From Streptomyces agglomeratus (lineage in GTDB: Bacteria > Actinomycetota > Actinomycetes > Streptomycetales > Streptomycetaceae), in assembly GCF_001746415.1 (NCBI RefSeq), contig NZ_MEHJ01000001.1, positions 8,128,501-8,192,500 on the forward strand: DNA of 64,000 nucleotides. The letters are read 5' to 3'. Shown piece by piece: positions 1 to 6,665 of this stretch (the first letter of the stretch is position 1; every line of letters begins with the position of its first letter). Under the pieces are notes generated by a model. The model saw only the letters and a program-made list of their open reading frames with translations, made no database searches and was not told the DNA's origin. The position numbers and the translations under genes were made by a program.

Positions 1-259
1 AATGCCTCTACTAGCATCCTTGCCCCCCTATTTCGGTGCTACTGCCCGGAACCGTACCGCTGCACGTGATATGTGCGCAGTAACTTCCTCGCAATTGTCA
101 GGGCGAATGGGAGCCACCGGGTGCCGAGCTTGCACGCAAGGCACCTGACGCCCCAAGAGCCTCAGCCGGTACGGCCAATTGGCGGTCTGGCGTTCCACGG
201 CCGCCTGCATCTGCTGCTGAGGGGACACTGAGGTTCCCCCGTTGTGCGGGAGGTGCTGA

Positions 260-1177
260 TCAGCTGGTCAGGGCGGGGTGACGGGGTTCCAGGTTCGCTT
301 GTTCGGCCGTCGCCTGGTCGGTGTAGTGCTTCTCCTCGAACTCGATGGGGCTGAGGTAGCCGAGCCGTTGCTGGATGCGCCGGCTGTTATAGAAGCCGTC
401 GATGTACTCGAAGAGGGCCAGGTTCGCCTCAGCCCTGGTCGCGAAGACGCGGCCGCGGACGCACTCGGTCTTGACCAGCATCCATAGATTCTCGGCCAGA
501 GCGTTGTCGTACGAGTCCCCGACGGACCCCATGGACGCCTCAATTCCTGCCCGCAGCAGTCGAGTTGTCAGCTTGATCGATGTGTACTGACAGCCGTGAT
601 CCGCATGATGAACCAGCTTGCCGGGCTCGACCTCGCGGCTGGCCAGGGCGTACTCCAGCGAGGACAGGACCAGGTCGGCGTCCGCACAGGCGGAGGTCTC
701 CCAGGCCACCACCCGGCGGGAGAAGGCGTCCCGGATCGCGGAGAGCCACAGCGGCCCTTCGCCGGTGGGGATCATGGTGAGGTCGGTGACCCACAGCCGG
801 TTCGGACCGGGCGCGGTGAAGTCTCTGTTCACCAGGTCCGGGGCGAGGGTGGCCTTCGGATCCCGGCGGGTGAAACCCTTACGACGGGGGCTGACGCCCG
901 CGAGATCGGCCTCGCGCATCAATCGCTCGACCCGCTTGCGGCCCACGTGGACACCCTCGCGCCTCAGGACGGCATGCACGCGTGGGGAACCGTAGATGCC
1001 GCCGGAATCGGCGTGGATCCGCTGGATCTGCTCGGTCAGCTCCGCGTCACGGCGCCGCCGCTCGCACGGCTCCTGCTCTTGCCGGCGCCAGCGGTAGTAG
1101 GTGGACGAAGCGATGTGCAGTTCCCGCAGGACCGGCTCGACCCCCAGATGCGGGTGCTCGTCGAGGAGCGCCGTCAC
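260..1177 (-). CDS. IS3-family transposase OrfB (DDE integrase core)
   Basis: This is the catalytic half of the transposase. An N-terminal HTH_21-like region (ASSTYYRWRR, then YGSPRVHAVL) precedes an rve integrase core with the acidic residues of the DDE triad: D in WVTDLTMIP, D in HHADHGCQYTS, and E in NALAENLWMLVK followed by the conserved K. The C-terminal motif YNSRRIQQRLGYLSP is typical of IS3 OrfB. The GTG at 1177 overlaps the orfA stop as GTGA. A -1 frameshift upstream (see 1207-1213) would instead fuse it to OrfA, as is usual in the family. Length (305 aa) is normal and no lesion is visible. Confidence 0.95.
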   Translation of the reverse strand: MTALLDEHPHLGVEPVLRELHIASSTYYRWRRQEQEPCERRRRDAELTEQIQRIHADSGGIYGSPRVHAVLRREGVHVGRKRVERLMREADLAGVSPRRKGFTRRDPKATLAPDLVNRDFTAPGPNRLWVTDLTMIPTGEGPLWLSAIRDAFSRRVVAWETSACADADLVLSSLEYALASREVEPGKLVHHADHGCQYTSIKLTTRLLRAGIEASMGSVGDSYDNALAENLWMLVKTECVRGRVFATRAEANLALFEYIDGFYNSRRIQQRLGYLSPIEFEEKHYTDQATAEQANLEPRHPALTS

Positions 1178-1482
1178 CTGGGCCGGGTCGGGTCGAGCTG
1201 CGCGGCGAAAAAAGCCGACGCCGTCCGCAGGACTTCATTCGCCCGCTTGAGCTGCGCGTTCTCCTTGCGCAGGGCCGCGAGCTCCTCACGTTCGGCGGTG
1301 GTCAGCCGGTCATCGCTCTCACCAGCGTCGGCCTCGGCCTGGCGGATCCAGCCGCGCAGGGCCTCGGGATGCACACCCAGCTCGACGGCCAGCCGCTTGA
1401 TCACCGGCCTCGGCTCGGTCGTGCGATACATCCGCACCGCACGCTCCCGCAACTCCAGCGGATATTTCCTCGGGGCAGCCAT
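1174..1482 (-). CDS. IS3-family transposase OrfA (HTH)
   Basis: This is the short DNA-binding protein of the element. It has an N-terminal HTH of the HTH_Tnp_1/IS3 type (PRKYPLELRERAVRMY, then PEALRGWIRQAE) followed by a leucine-zipper-like coiled coil (REELAALRKENAQLKRANEVL) that normally mediates multimerisation. I chose the ATG at 1482 because the family consensus begins MAAPRKYP; the reading frame stays open upstream to 1536. The 3' end contains the TTTTTTC run where a -1 shift would lead into orfB. Confidence 0.9.
   Translation of the reverse strand: MAAPRKYPLELRERAVRMYRTTEPRPVIKRLAVELGVHPEALRGWIRQAEADAGESDDRLTTAEREELAALRKENAQLKRANEVLRTASAFFAAQLDPTRPR
1207..1213 (-). promoter_or_regulatory. 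Probable -1 ribosomal frameshift site (T TTT TTC)
   Basis: On the minus strand the orfA codons read GCT TTT TTC, giving the slippery heptamer TTTTTTC. After a -1 slip the new frame is open from here through the GTG of orfB, so ribosomes could make the OrfAB fusion transposase. IS3 elements typically make their active transposase this way. The stop-free connecting frame is seen directly; actual slippage is inferred. Confidence 0.7.
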
Positions 1483-1650
1483 GGTCAAAGGTCCTCTCAT
1501 GAGACCCATCTGACCAGCTGTCACCTCCCGCCGCATCTCGGGGGAACCTCACACCAGCGAGGAACCCGCCGCCGGACCAAGACAGTGCAGCGGTCAATGC
1601 GTGGGTTCCCGGCTACCAGCGTCCGAGAATCTGCGAACCCACGCGCTTCG

Positions 1651-2100
1651 GACGCCGACCGCTTCAAAGCCCTCAATGACACCTTCGGGCACCCCGCCGG
1701 CGACTCAGCCCTCGCCGCGATTGGCATCCGGCTCACCGAATGGGTGGGCAAGCGCGGCACGGTCGGCCGGCTCGGAGGCGACGAGTTCGCCGCCCTCACC
1801 CGCATCCACCCCCGCCACCAAACCCTGCGCCTGGAGCACCTCGCCCACCTGCTCGCCCAGCCGGTCACCTACGACGGCGAGCAGCTGCCCCTCGCGGTAT
1901 CGGCCGGTTCCGCGACGCCGGACACGGTCGGCTCCCGCGACCTGGCGGTGCTGATGCGCGCGGCCGACGCAGCGATGTACGAGGGCAAGCGAAAGGGCGT
2001 TGTCGCCCAGGCCCCCCACCACGCACAGACGCGCAGCGTCAACGGCCGCCGCGAAGGCCGCCCCGGCACCCACGCCCGACCGACCGCTGCCGCAGCATGA
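1651..2100 (+). pseudogene. Truncated GGDEF-domain (diguanylate cyclase-like) gene
   Basis: The frame encodes most of a GGDEF domain. RFKALNDTFGHPAGD is the conserved first helix and nucleotide-binding loop, GRLGGDEFAAL carries the GGDEF signature, and RAADAAMYEGKR is the C-terminal motif. The usual first beta strand and all upstream sequence are missing, and no start codon or sensor region is visible between the IS3 right end and residue 1. It overlaps the next ORF by ATGA, suggesting it was once in an operon. GGDEF genes of this kind occur in Streptomyces plasmid/ICE transfer regions (recalled, not searched). Function is unlikely unless a start further upstream is used. Confidence 0.75.
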
Positions 2101-2354
2101 CCACGGCCCGGCAACCGGACCCGTCCGTCCCTGGACCGCAGCGGCGGCTGCTCGTCTGGCGCGACAGTTCCCACTTCAACCAGTGGCAAGACAAGCCGTG
2201 CGTCCTGTGCGACCGGCCCACCCCGCTGCGCTCCCACAAGGGAGAGGCGGTGCACAAGGTCTGCGCCGAAGACTGGAACGCCGCCCACCCGACCGAGGTG
2301 CGGTTCGTCTCCGACGCGGAGCCCAAGTCTCGCGGCAAGCGTGATCACGCCTGA
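2097..2354 (+). CDS. Small Cys-pair protein of unknown function
   Basis: An 85-residue protein coupled to the GGDEF frame through an ATGA overlap. The centre carries CVLCDRPTPLRSHKGEAVHK followed by C, a CxxC...HxxxC arrangement that resembles a small zinc ribbon. The protein has no signal peptide or membrane segment. I do not recognise a named family; proteins with this look occur beside transfer and replication genes on Streptomyces mobile elements. Coding potential is supported by the coupling and by good third-position GC. Confidence 0.6.
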   Translation: MTTARQPDPSVPGPQRRLLVWRDSSHFNQWQDKPCVLCDRPTPLRSHKGEAVHKVCAEDWNAAHPTEVRFVSDAEPKSRGKRDHA

Positions 2355-2449
2355 GCACAGCAATGCCCCGGGGCGGGCTGTTCCGTCACCAGCAGATCGC
2401 CAGCCAGCCACCCCGGGGCACCCACAGCCTGCCCGAGGAAGGCCACCCC

Positions 2450-2824
2450 ATGCAATCGCCCTCCCTTCAGTTCACCGCCATGCTCACCGCCATGCTCACC
2501 GCCCGCCAGAAGCCGGCCCCCTGGACCGGCCATGGCGACGCCGCCGTACGGATCGGCGAGCGCGGCCTGGAACGCGGACGACCGCTCCCCGAGCAGCGGC
2601 CCGACGCCGACCCCGTCGCCCTGGTCCTCATCCACCCCGACACCGAGACCGCCCTCACCGGCACGCTCCACTGCGCCAGGACCCGAATCCACGGCGCCTG
2701 GACCGAGCCCTACCGACTCCTCACCCACGCCCTCGCCGGGCGCGACCTCCCGCATGACATCGACCTGAGCACAGAAGTCCCGTCCCATCGCCTACGAAGA
2801 GATGACCGCGTACGCGATCGGTGA
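2450..2824 (+). CDS. Hypothetical protein
   Basis: The ATG at 2450 has a good ribosome-binding site (GAGGAAGG about 10 nt upstream). The 124-residue product has a plausible mid region (DADPVALVLIHPDTETALTG) but an arginine-rich, frame-shadow-like end. A second frame opens near 2787 (IAYEEMTAYAIGEL), so a late frameshift is possible. In the ancestral sequence (without the 919-bp element described next) this stop would lie 4 nt before the ATG of the gene now at 3753, a normal operon junction. Function unknown. Confidence 0.5.
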   Translation: MQSPSLQFTAMLTAMLTARQKPAPWTGHGDAAVRIGERGLERGRPLPEQRPDADPVALVLIHPDTETALTGTLHCARTRIHGAWTEPYRLLTHALAGRDLPHDIDLSTEVPSHRLRRDDRVRDR

Positions 2825-2829
2825 GCTGA

Positions 2830-2904
2830 TGTCCTGTGTCATCGAACCTTGACTGAATGTCAGCGAAGTTTGACCGCTGGCAGTTAGTGTCACCACAGTT
2901 TGAC
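2830..2904 (+). repeat. Left end: terminal sequence plus three ~17-bp repeats
   Basis: Copies at 2837-2853 (TGTCATCGAACCTTGAC), 2858-2874 (TGTCAGCGAAGTTTGAC) and 2888-2904 (TGTCACCACAGTTTGAC) lie in the same orientation, spaced 21 and 30 bp. The preceding TGTCCTG is the outer tip. Such repeats are the known kind of binding site for IS21-type transposases; assignment here rests on sequence alone. Confidence 0.75.
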
Positions 2905-3037
2905 CGGCGTTCGTCATCGGTGTGTGAGGAACAAACCGGTCGGCATCCCACAGAGCAGAGGTGCCCCGGGTGGGCAGGGAGCTGTGGGCCGTGGAGCGAT
3001 GAACGTGCGGCATCGGAAAACTGGTCGAGGAGTGACT

Positions 3038-3583
3038 GTGGAGCTAGTGGATCAACTGCCTGCCCTGATAGGCGTCGTGGTCGGTTCGCTCGGCTCTTAT
3101 GCCGCGCAGAGCTTGACTGAGCGCCGGACGTGGAAGCGGCAGCGGGAGGAGAGGTGGGACGAGAAGCGTTTCGAGACGTACGGCGGCTACGCCAATGCTC
3201 TCAAGGCCCAGCTTCGCCTCGCCCAACGCATCGGCGCCGCCCTCGGATTCGCGGACGTGGCCGATCCGTTGCCGCCGACCGACGGTCTGCCTCTGCTCGC
3301 CGACGCGGAGTCCCACCGTGCAACGCAGTGGGAGTCCGTCCTGCTCGTCGGGGACGCAGCGACAATCGCGGCGGCCCGGCGCTGGCACGAGACGATCTGG
3401 ACCATCGAGCTGCTCATACGGGAGGGGTCGGTCGACGCGGAGAAGTGGACCAGGGTCCATCGGCTGGCAAGTGCGGCACGTGATGCCTTCTACGAGAGCG
3501 CGCGGCGTGACCTCGGAATAAACGGGGCTCCGCCGCCGTCGGGGCAGTGGCCCCGGCAATGGCAGGCTGAACTGTCCGATTGA
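3038..3583 (+). CDS. Membrane-anchored hypothetical protein, cargo of the IS21-like element
   Basis: GTG at 3038 is preceded by GAGGAG at 6-nt spacing, giving a 181-residue protein. One N-terminal membrane helix (about residues 7-24, LPALIGVVVGSLGSYAAQ) is followed by a basic, arginine-rich helix (RRTWKRQREERWDEKRFETY) and an alpha-helical C-terminal part. Proteins with this helix-plus-RW..R..Y layout are common in actinobacteria and lack an assigned function. It is the sole gene between the transposition ends, so it is the cargo. Whether it benefits the element or the host cannot be read from the sequence. Confidence 0.75.
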   Translation: MELVDQLPALIGVVVGSLGSYAAQSLTERRTWKRQREERWDEKRFETYGGYANALKAQLRLAQRIGAALGFADVADPLPPTDGLPLLADAESHRATQWESVLLVGDAATIAAARRWHETIWTIELLIREGSVDAEKWTRVHRLASAARDAFYESARRDLGINGAPPPSGQWPRQWQAELSD

Positions 3584-3704
3584 GTGCTTCAGGGGCCGTA
3601 CCCGGCTTGCATGGCGCCGTGTGCGGCAGGCGCTTCATCAGGGTGGTGCGATGGCAGCGGCTGTTCCTTATGACCCGTGCCCTGTCCTTGGGCATCGTGA
3701 TCAG

Positions 3705-3748
3705 CCAAACTTCGATGGCACAAGCTCAAACTTCGCTGTCACAGGACA
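3705..3748 (-). repeat. Right end: two inverted copies of the ~17-bp repeat
   Basis: Reverse-orientation copies lie at 3726-3743 (TCAAACTTCGCTGTCACA) and 3705-3722 (CCAAACTTCGATGGCACA), 21 bp apart, the same spacing as the first two left copies. The tip ACAGGACA ends at 3748. They mirror the left end and define the element boundary. Confidence 0.75.
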
Positions 3749-3752
3749 GCTG

Positions 3753-4263
3753 ATGTCTGCACGTGCAGACAAAGCGTTCGAAAAGAATTCGAACGATGTG
3801 TCTGCACGTGCAGACATCCCCAGCATCGGGAAGAAGGCGGCCGGTGCCCTCAACCCGATCACCAAGGACTACGGCGCTGAGACCTCGGTCGCCGTCCACG
3901 AGACCATCAAGGACGCCGCCGGCAAGACCGTCACAGTCAAGGCGATCACTGGCATCGTCCAGCAGCTCCCCCGCAAGGAGGAGCGAGAACTGACGCAGGA
4001 CGAGCTGACGGCCCTGAGTCGCAGCCAGCACGCCTCGGAACGGCCAGGAGAAGCCGAACGCTGGGGGCCAGCCCTCCGCCCTGGACGCCCTCCGCAGCGC
4101 CGTGACGCAGTTGGAGGCCGCACATCGAGCCCTGGCCCCGGCCAACATCAAGAAGGCGCTCGAACAGGACGCGGACGAGACCGCGAAGGTTCTGGCATCA
4201 GCCAAGAGCACCGCGGACAAGGCTGCCGCGCGAGCCGGCGCCTCCCTTCCGCGATCGACGTGA
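3753..4263 (+). pseudogene. Frameshifted hypothetical gene behind the IS21-like element
   Basis: Starting at ATG 3753 the frame reads plausibly through QQLPRKEERELTQDELTALS. It then degenerates near 4030, while the next frame (+1) continues convincingly with ALDALRSAVTQLEAAHRALA and a helical Ala/Lys-rich tail ending at TGA 4261-4263. An indel of one base near 4025-4040 therefore splits the gene. The first 21 codons are made of the 63-bp palindrome, so the true start may lie further in. The cargo element inserted between the preceding gene and this ATG. Function unknown. Confidence 0.6.
3754..3816. promoter_or_regulatory. 63-bp near-perfect inverted repeat with two 18-bp palindromes
   Basis: TGTCTGCACGTGCAGACA is a perfect 18-bp palindrome and occurs twice (3754-3771 and 3799-3816). 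Between the copies lie CGTTCGAA (3775-3782) and TTCGAACG (3788-3795). The whole block is symmetric about 3785, so it can fold into a long cruciform or hairpin or bind a dimeric or tetrameric regulator. It overlaps the ATG of the gene at 3753. Possible roles are operator, replication or processing site, or recombination site. The symmetry is certain; the role is unknown. Confidence 0.8.
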
Positions 4264-4613
4264 GCTGAGCGGCCAGCGCTCAGCGGCGGTGGGCGCCTGA
4301 GACGCTTGTCGTGCCCGGTGGTGCCCATCTCCTCGAAGCCGATGTCACCACCGGGCATTCGCCCTCGCCGAAGCGCCGGGCCTCGCACAAGGCGGACGTG
4401 GGCAGGCCTCCTGGTTTCGGGCCTACTCCGTGCCCTATGGTTCCCCCCGGCCACCGGGGCGTCACGGTCACTGTCTGCCCGGGGAGGTCTTGCCTGCGAG
4501 CCTCGTGAGTTTCGGCCCGGTCTTTCGGGCCTGGTTCGTCGGTACCGGGGTCCGGTGGCCCGGCCCGGCGATACCGTGGTGGCACACGCCAGACAGAAGC
4601 CTAGGAGTCCCGG
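4264..4613. other. 350-bp intergenic stretch
   Basis: No convincing gene on either strand; the open frames here have GC-rich shadow composition. It holds one copy (4456-4500) of an imperfect direct repeat also found at 5889-5931, and presumably the promoter of the toxin-antitoxin operon. Confidence 0.6.
4456..4500 (+). repeat. Imperfect direct repeat, copy A
   Basis: About 45 bp containing GGTCACTGTCT within a longer similar stretch (GGGCGTC before it, CCTGCGAG after). It resembles copy B at 5889-5931 at most positions. The pair brackets the toxin-antitoxin pair and the DNA-binding-like gene at 5124-5720. It could be a shared operator or a remnant of a mobile-element attachment region. Confidence 0.4.
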
Positions 4614-4844
4614 ATGAGCGAGCAGCCGGCCCTCGTGCCCGACCGCCAGCCCCTCGATGAGCATGCCGCCGCGTCCGTCCGCGCGTACGCGGCCGACCAG
4701 CGCGCGAAGGTTGACGTCCTCGCCTCGGTGCTGGAGGACATCGCCGCCCACGGCTACCCGTCCCCTCAGACGGGCGTGCTGTGGGAGGAAGCCCGCGATG
4801 GCCATCTGGAGCGCCTCGCCGGTGAGCAGCCCCGTGTCGCCTGA
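4614..4844 (+). CDS. Antitoxin of a RelE/ParE-type toxin-antitoxin pair
   Basis: A 76-residue helical acidic protein lying directly upstream of and overlapping a RelE/ParE-like toxin. The N-terminal part (EHAAASVRAYAADQRAKVDV) and the Glu-rich tail fit the short antitoxins that both bind their operator and wrap the toxin. The call rests mainly on size and gene order; no diagnostic ribbon-helix-helix motif is clear. A ribosome-binding site (GGAGTCCC region, weak) precedes the ATG. Confidence 0.65.
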   Translation: MSEQPALVPDRQPLDEHAAASVRAYAADQRAKVDVLASVLEDIAAHGYPSPQTGVLWEEARDGHLERLAGEQPRVA

Positions 4845-5091
4845 GCATGCGCCGCGCCGGTCCCAGGTTGTCCTGGTGGAGCCCGCGCTGAGCCAGCTGG
4901 CGAAGCTGACGGCTTCCGAGACGCACCGCCTGGACCGCGCGATCGTCGCGATCAGCGTCAACCCGGAGTTGGGCACCCCGGTGCCCGGCACCCTGCTGCG
5001 CGACTACGTCGACGACGTCGACGGGGTCCGCGTCATCTACTACGTCACGGCCCTTCGGCAGATCACGATCGTGGCGTACGTTGAGGCGTAG
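4798..5091 (+). CDS. RelE/ParE-family toxin
   Basis: A 97-residue protein with a RelE/ParE fold pattern: an early helix pair (LSQLAKLTASETHRLDRAI), LRDYVDDVDGVRVIYYV with the conserved Arg-x-Ile-Tyr-Tyr strand, and the closing strand RQITIVAYVEA. The family cuts mRNA on the ribosome or poisons gyrase; which applies is not evident. I chose ATG 4798 because a strong GGAGGAA lies 7 nt upstream, inside the antitoxin gene, so the toxin is translated from within the antitoxin frame with a 47-nt overlap. Later GTG starts (4822, 4834) are possible but have poor sites. Confidence 0.75.
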   Translation: MAIWSASPVSSPVSPEHAPRRSQVVLVEPALSQLAKLTASETHRLDRAIVAISVNPELGTPVPGTLLRDYVDDVDGVRVIYYVTALRQITIVAYVEA

Positions 5092-5123
5092 GGGCCTCCC
5101 GAGCACCCGTGCGCCCCGGACCA

Positions 5124-5720
5124 CTAGTTGGTCCGGGGGAGGATGAGTGCCCGCTCCAGAGCACCGCCGCTTTCATCCGCAGCGGTGTCATCGGCGGCGG
5201 GGAGCAGTTCGCGGCGGAGCTCGTCGACGGCCTGGCCCACGATGGCACGGACCGCCGACCACCCGACCTGCCCGGCCTGGGTGGCTGCGGTGAGCCGCTC
5301 GGTGACAAGGGTGGTGAGTTCGTCGAGCCGGCCGTGGACTTCGCTGAGCGCACGCTGCGACAGCCCCAGATCCACCAGCCCGGCCGCCCCTGTGTCACCC
5401 GCGGGTGACACCCCGGCAAGGACACCGGCCCCACCGATCGCCCTGCTCAGCCCTTCGGCGGACTCCGCGATGTCGATCAGCCGGTACGCCTGCGCCCTGC
5501 TGATCCCCAGCTCGCCCTGCGCGTACTCACCCCACCCGCCGTACCCCAGCGCCACCCACACCCGCGCCCGGTGCGCGTCGCGCACCCGCTGCGCCAGCAC
5601 CACAGCCGCCCGCCGCGCCTCACCGATCGCCGCACGCAGCTGCTCGGTCAGCCGTTCCGCATCCACCCGGCCCACCGGTTCCAGCACCGGGCCCTGACCT
5701 GGTTCGTTCGAGGAAGCCAC
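5124..5720 (-). CDS. Putative DNA-binding protein of mobile-element type
   Basis: About 198 residues from GTG 5720. The core VWVALGYGGWGEYAQGELGI followed by SRAQAYRLIDIAES looks like a helix-turn-helix of the kind seen in plasmid or phage regulators, preceded by a helical Glu/Arg-rich segment (LTEQLRAAIGEARRAAVVLA). Proteins of this type sit next to replication or transfer genes on Streptomyces plasmids and ICEs (recalled, not searched). The frame stays open upstream to 5861, so the start is uncertain. It converges with the toxin gene. Confidence 0.55.
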   Translation of the reverse strand: MASSNEPGQGPVLEPVGRVDAERLTEQLRAAIGEARRAAVVLAQRVRDAHRARVWVALGYGGWGEYAQGELGISRAQAYRLIDIAESAEGLSRAIGGAGVLAGVSPAGDTGAAGLVDLGLSQRALSEVHGRLDELTTLVTERLTAATQAGQVGWSAVRAIVGQAVDELRRELLPAADDTAADESGGALERALILPRTN

Positions 5721-6311
5721 AGTTCCATGGTGCTCCCCGTGAGCGCGGCCGGACAGGGGGCACGAAGAGGCACACGCGCCGTCGGCCGGTAAGGAGGGGA
5801 GAGGGCCCTGAAGGGTTCGCAGGGCCCCCACGACGCGGGTCCGTGGGGGACGGATATGCACACCCGCGTCGGCGGAACAACGACCGCCAGGGCGTCGTGG
5901 TCACTGTCTTCCCCGGGTGCCCTGCCTCCGAGCGGGAGGGCTTGGGTTGGGGGCCCCGGGCCAGGCGCGGTCCATTGGGGCCCCCGGAGCGAGCAATCCG
6001 AAAGCAAGGAATGTGCACGCTTCGACCAGTTCAACAGCCTGGGTGGATCCCGGGTCACGGGCCCGGCCGGGTGAAGCGTGGTGGGCGGCGCCATGGGTGG
6101 GGCATGCTGACGAGCAGGTGCCCGCGGTGGCGCCGACAGACGTGGTGCGGGGCCATCCAGCCACCCTCGGTTCCCGCACCACGCTGTACTGGCCAGGCAC
6201 GGAGAATGCCCGGTTAAAAACCGGGGCGTGGTGGTGCCGTACCGGGCCGCGAAACCCAGCGGCCAGTAGCGCACACCGGAGACCACTAGCCTTCGGCCTC
6301 TATCCCGCCGG
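5721..6311. other. 590-bp intergenic stretch
   Basis: No gene supported. It contains direct-repeat copy B (5889-5931) and GC-rich potential hairpins around 5945-5990 (GGGGGCCCCGGG facing CCATTGGGGCCCCCGG). It presumably holds the promoter of the minus-strand gene ending at 5124. Confidence 0.5.
5889..5931 (+). repeat. Imperfect direct repeat, copy B
   Basis: Shares GGGCGTC..GGTCACTGTCT and the following CCTGCC(T/G)..CGAG with copy A at 4456-4500, same orientation. See copy A for interpretation. Confidence 0.4.
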
Positions 6312-6629
6312 TCAGCGCTGGGGTGGGAAGAGGGCTAGGAGCCGGGCCCGCTGGGCGGTGCCGAGTCCCCGAACGCGGCGGCTCTCGGAGATGCCGAGGT
6401 CAGAGATCAATTGCCCGGCGCGTACCGAACCGATGCCGGGGAGCGACTCCAGCAGAGCGCGTACGGGCATCTTGCGGATGGCCTCGGAGTCGCTGGCGAG
6501 CACCTCGCGCAGCGAGAGCTTGCCGTGCTTCAACGCCTCCTTCACCTCGACCCGTTCCCGTCGCGCGGCGGCGGCCTTGTCCAGCGCGGTTCGGCGCTGC
6601 TCCGGCGTGAGAGGCGGCAGGGGTGCCAT
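6312..6629 (-). CDS. sIHF-type integration host factor (actinobacterial), probable second copy
   Basis: A 105-residue basic protein matching the actinobacterial integration host factor (mIHF/sIHF). It has an N-terminal helix (LTPEQRRTALDKAAAARRER), then VKEALKHGKLSLREVL, and the helix-two-turn-helix ALLESLPGIGSVRAGQLI followed by the signature GISESRRVRGLG. The family is a nucleoid protein that binds DNA without strict sequence preference. Compared with the chromosomal Streptomyces protein as I recall it, the middle linker is shortened (ASDSEAIRKMPV). It lies 36 bp downstream of an extra rpoA on the same strand, probably one operon. Confidence 0.9.
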   Translation of the reverse strand: MAPLPPLTPEQRRTALDKAAAARRERVEVKEALKHGKLSLREVLASDSEAIRKMPVRALLESLPGIGSVRAGQLISDLGISESRRVRGLGTAQRARLLALFPPQR

Positions 6630-6665
6630 GGTCAGTCCCTTCGTCGTACAGGCTGAAGTGCCCCA

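Larger units (their letters stand above)
229..1551 (-). mobile_element. Complete IS3-family insertion sequence
   Basis: The two ends are imperfect inverted repeats of about 40 bp. The left end begins TGAGGTTCCCCCG (229) and runs to CAGCTGGTCAG (about 271). The reverse complement of the right end begins with the same 13 bases and ends in the same CAGCTGGTCAG (1511-1551). A CAC triplet directly repeats on both sides (226-228 and 1552-1554), matching the 3-bp target duplication known for IS3. Inside lie orfA and orfB on the minus strand in the classic overlapping arrangement. The element appears intact and recently inserted. It sits immediately upstream of a 5'-truncated GGDEF reading frame. Confidence 0.93.
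2830..3748. mobile_element. Non-autonomous element with IS21-like ends carrying a cargo gene
   Basis: The left end begins TGTCCTGTGTCATCGAA (2830) and the reverse complement of the right end begins TGTCCTGTGACAGCGAA (ending 3748). The pentamer GCTGA flanks both sides (2825-2829 and 3749-3753), a target duplication in the size range of IS21 elements. Each end holds tandem copies of a ~17-bp motif resembling TGTCAGCGAAGTTTGAC: three on the left and two on the right, like the multiple transposase sites of IS21-type ends. No istA or istB is present. The only gene is the membrane-anchored hypothetical protein at 3038-3583, so movement would need a transposase supplied in trans. Confidence 0.8.

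Noticed and set aside
28..228. 66-codon minus-strand ORF ending at the IS3 border
   Set aside because: No ribosome-binding site, no domain and composition not clearly coding; it may be a cut remnant but cannot be supported.
3726..4991. Long minus-strand ORF of 421 codons over the toxin-antitoxin region
   Set aside because: Low-complexity Arg/Ala/Gly composition, antisense to well-supported genes; a high-GC shadow.
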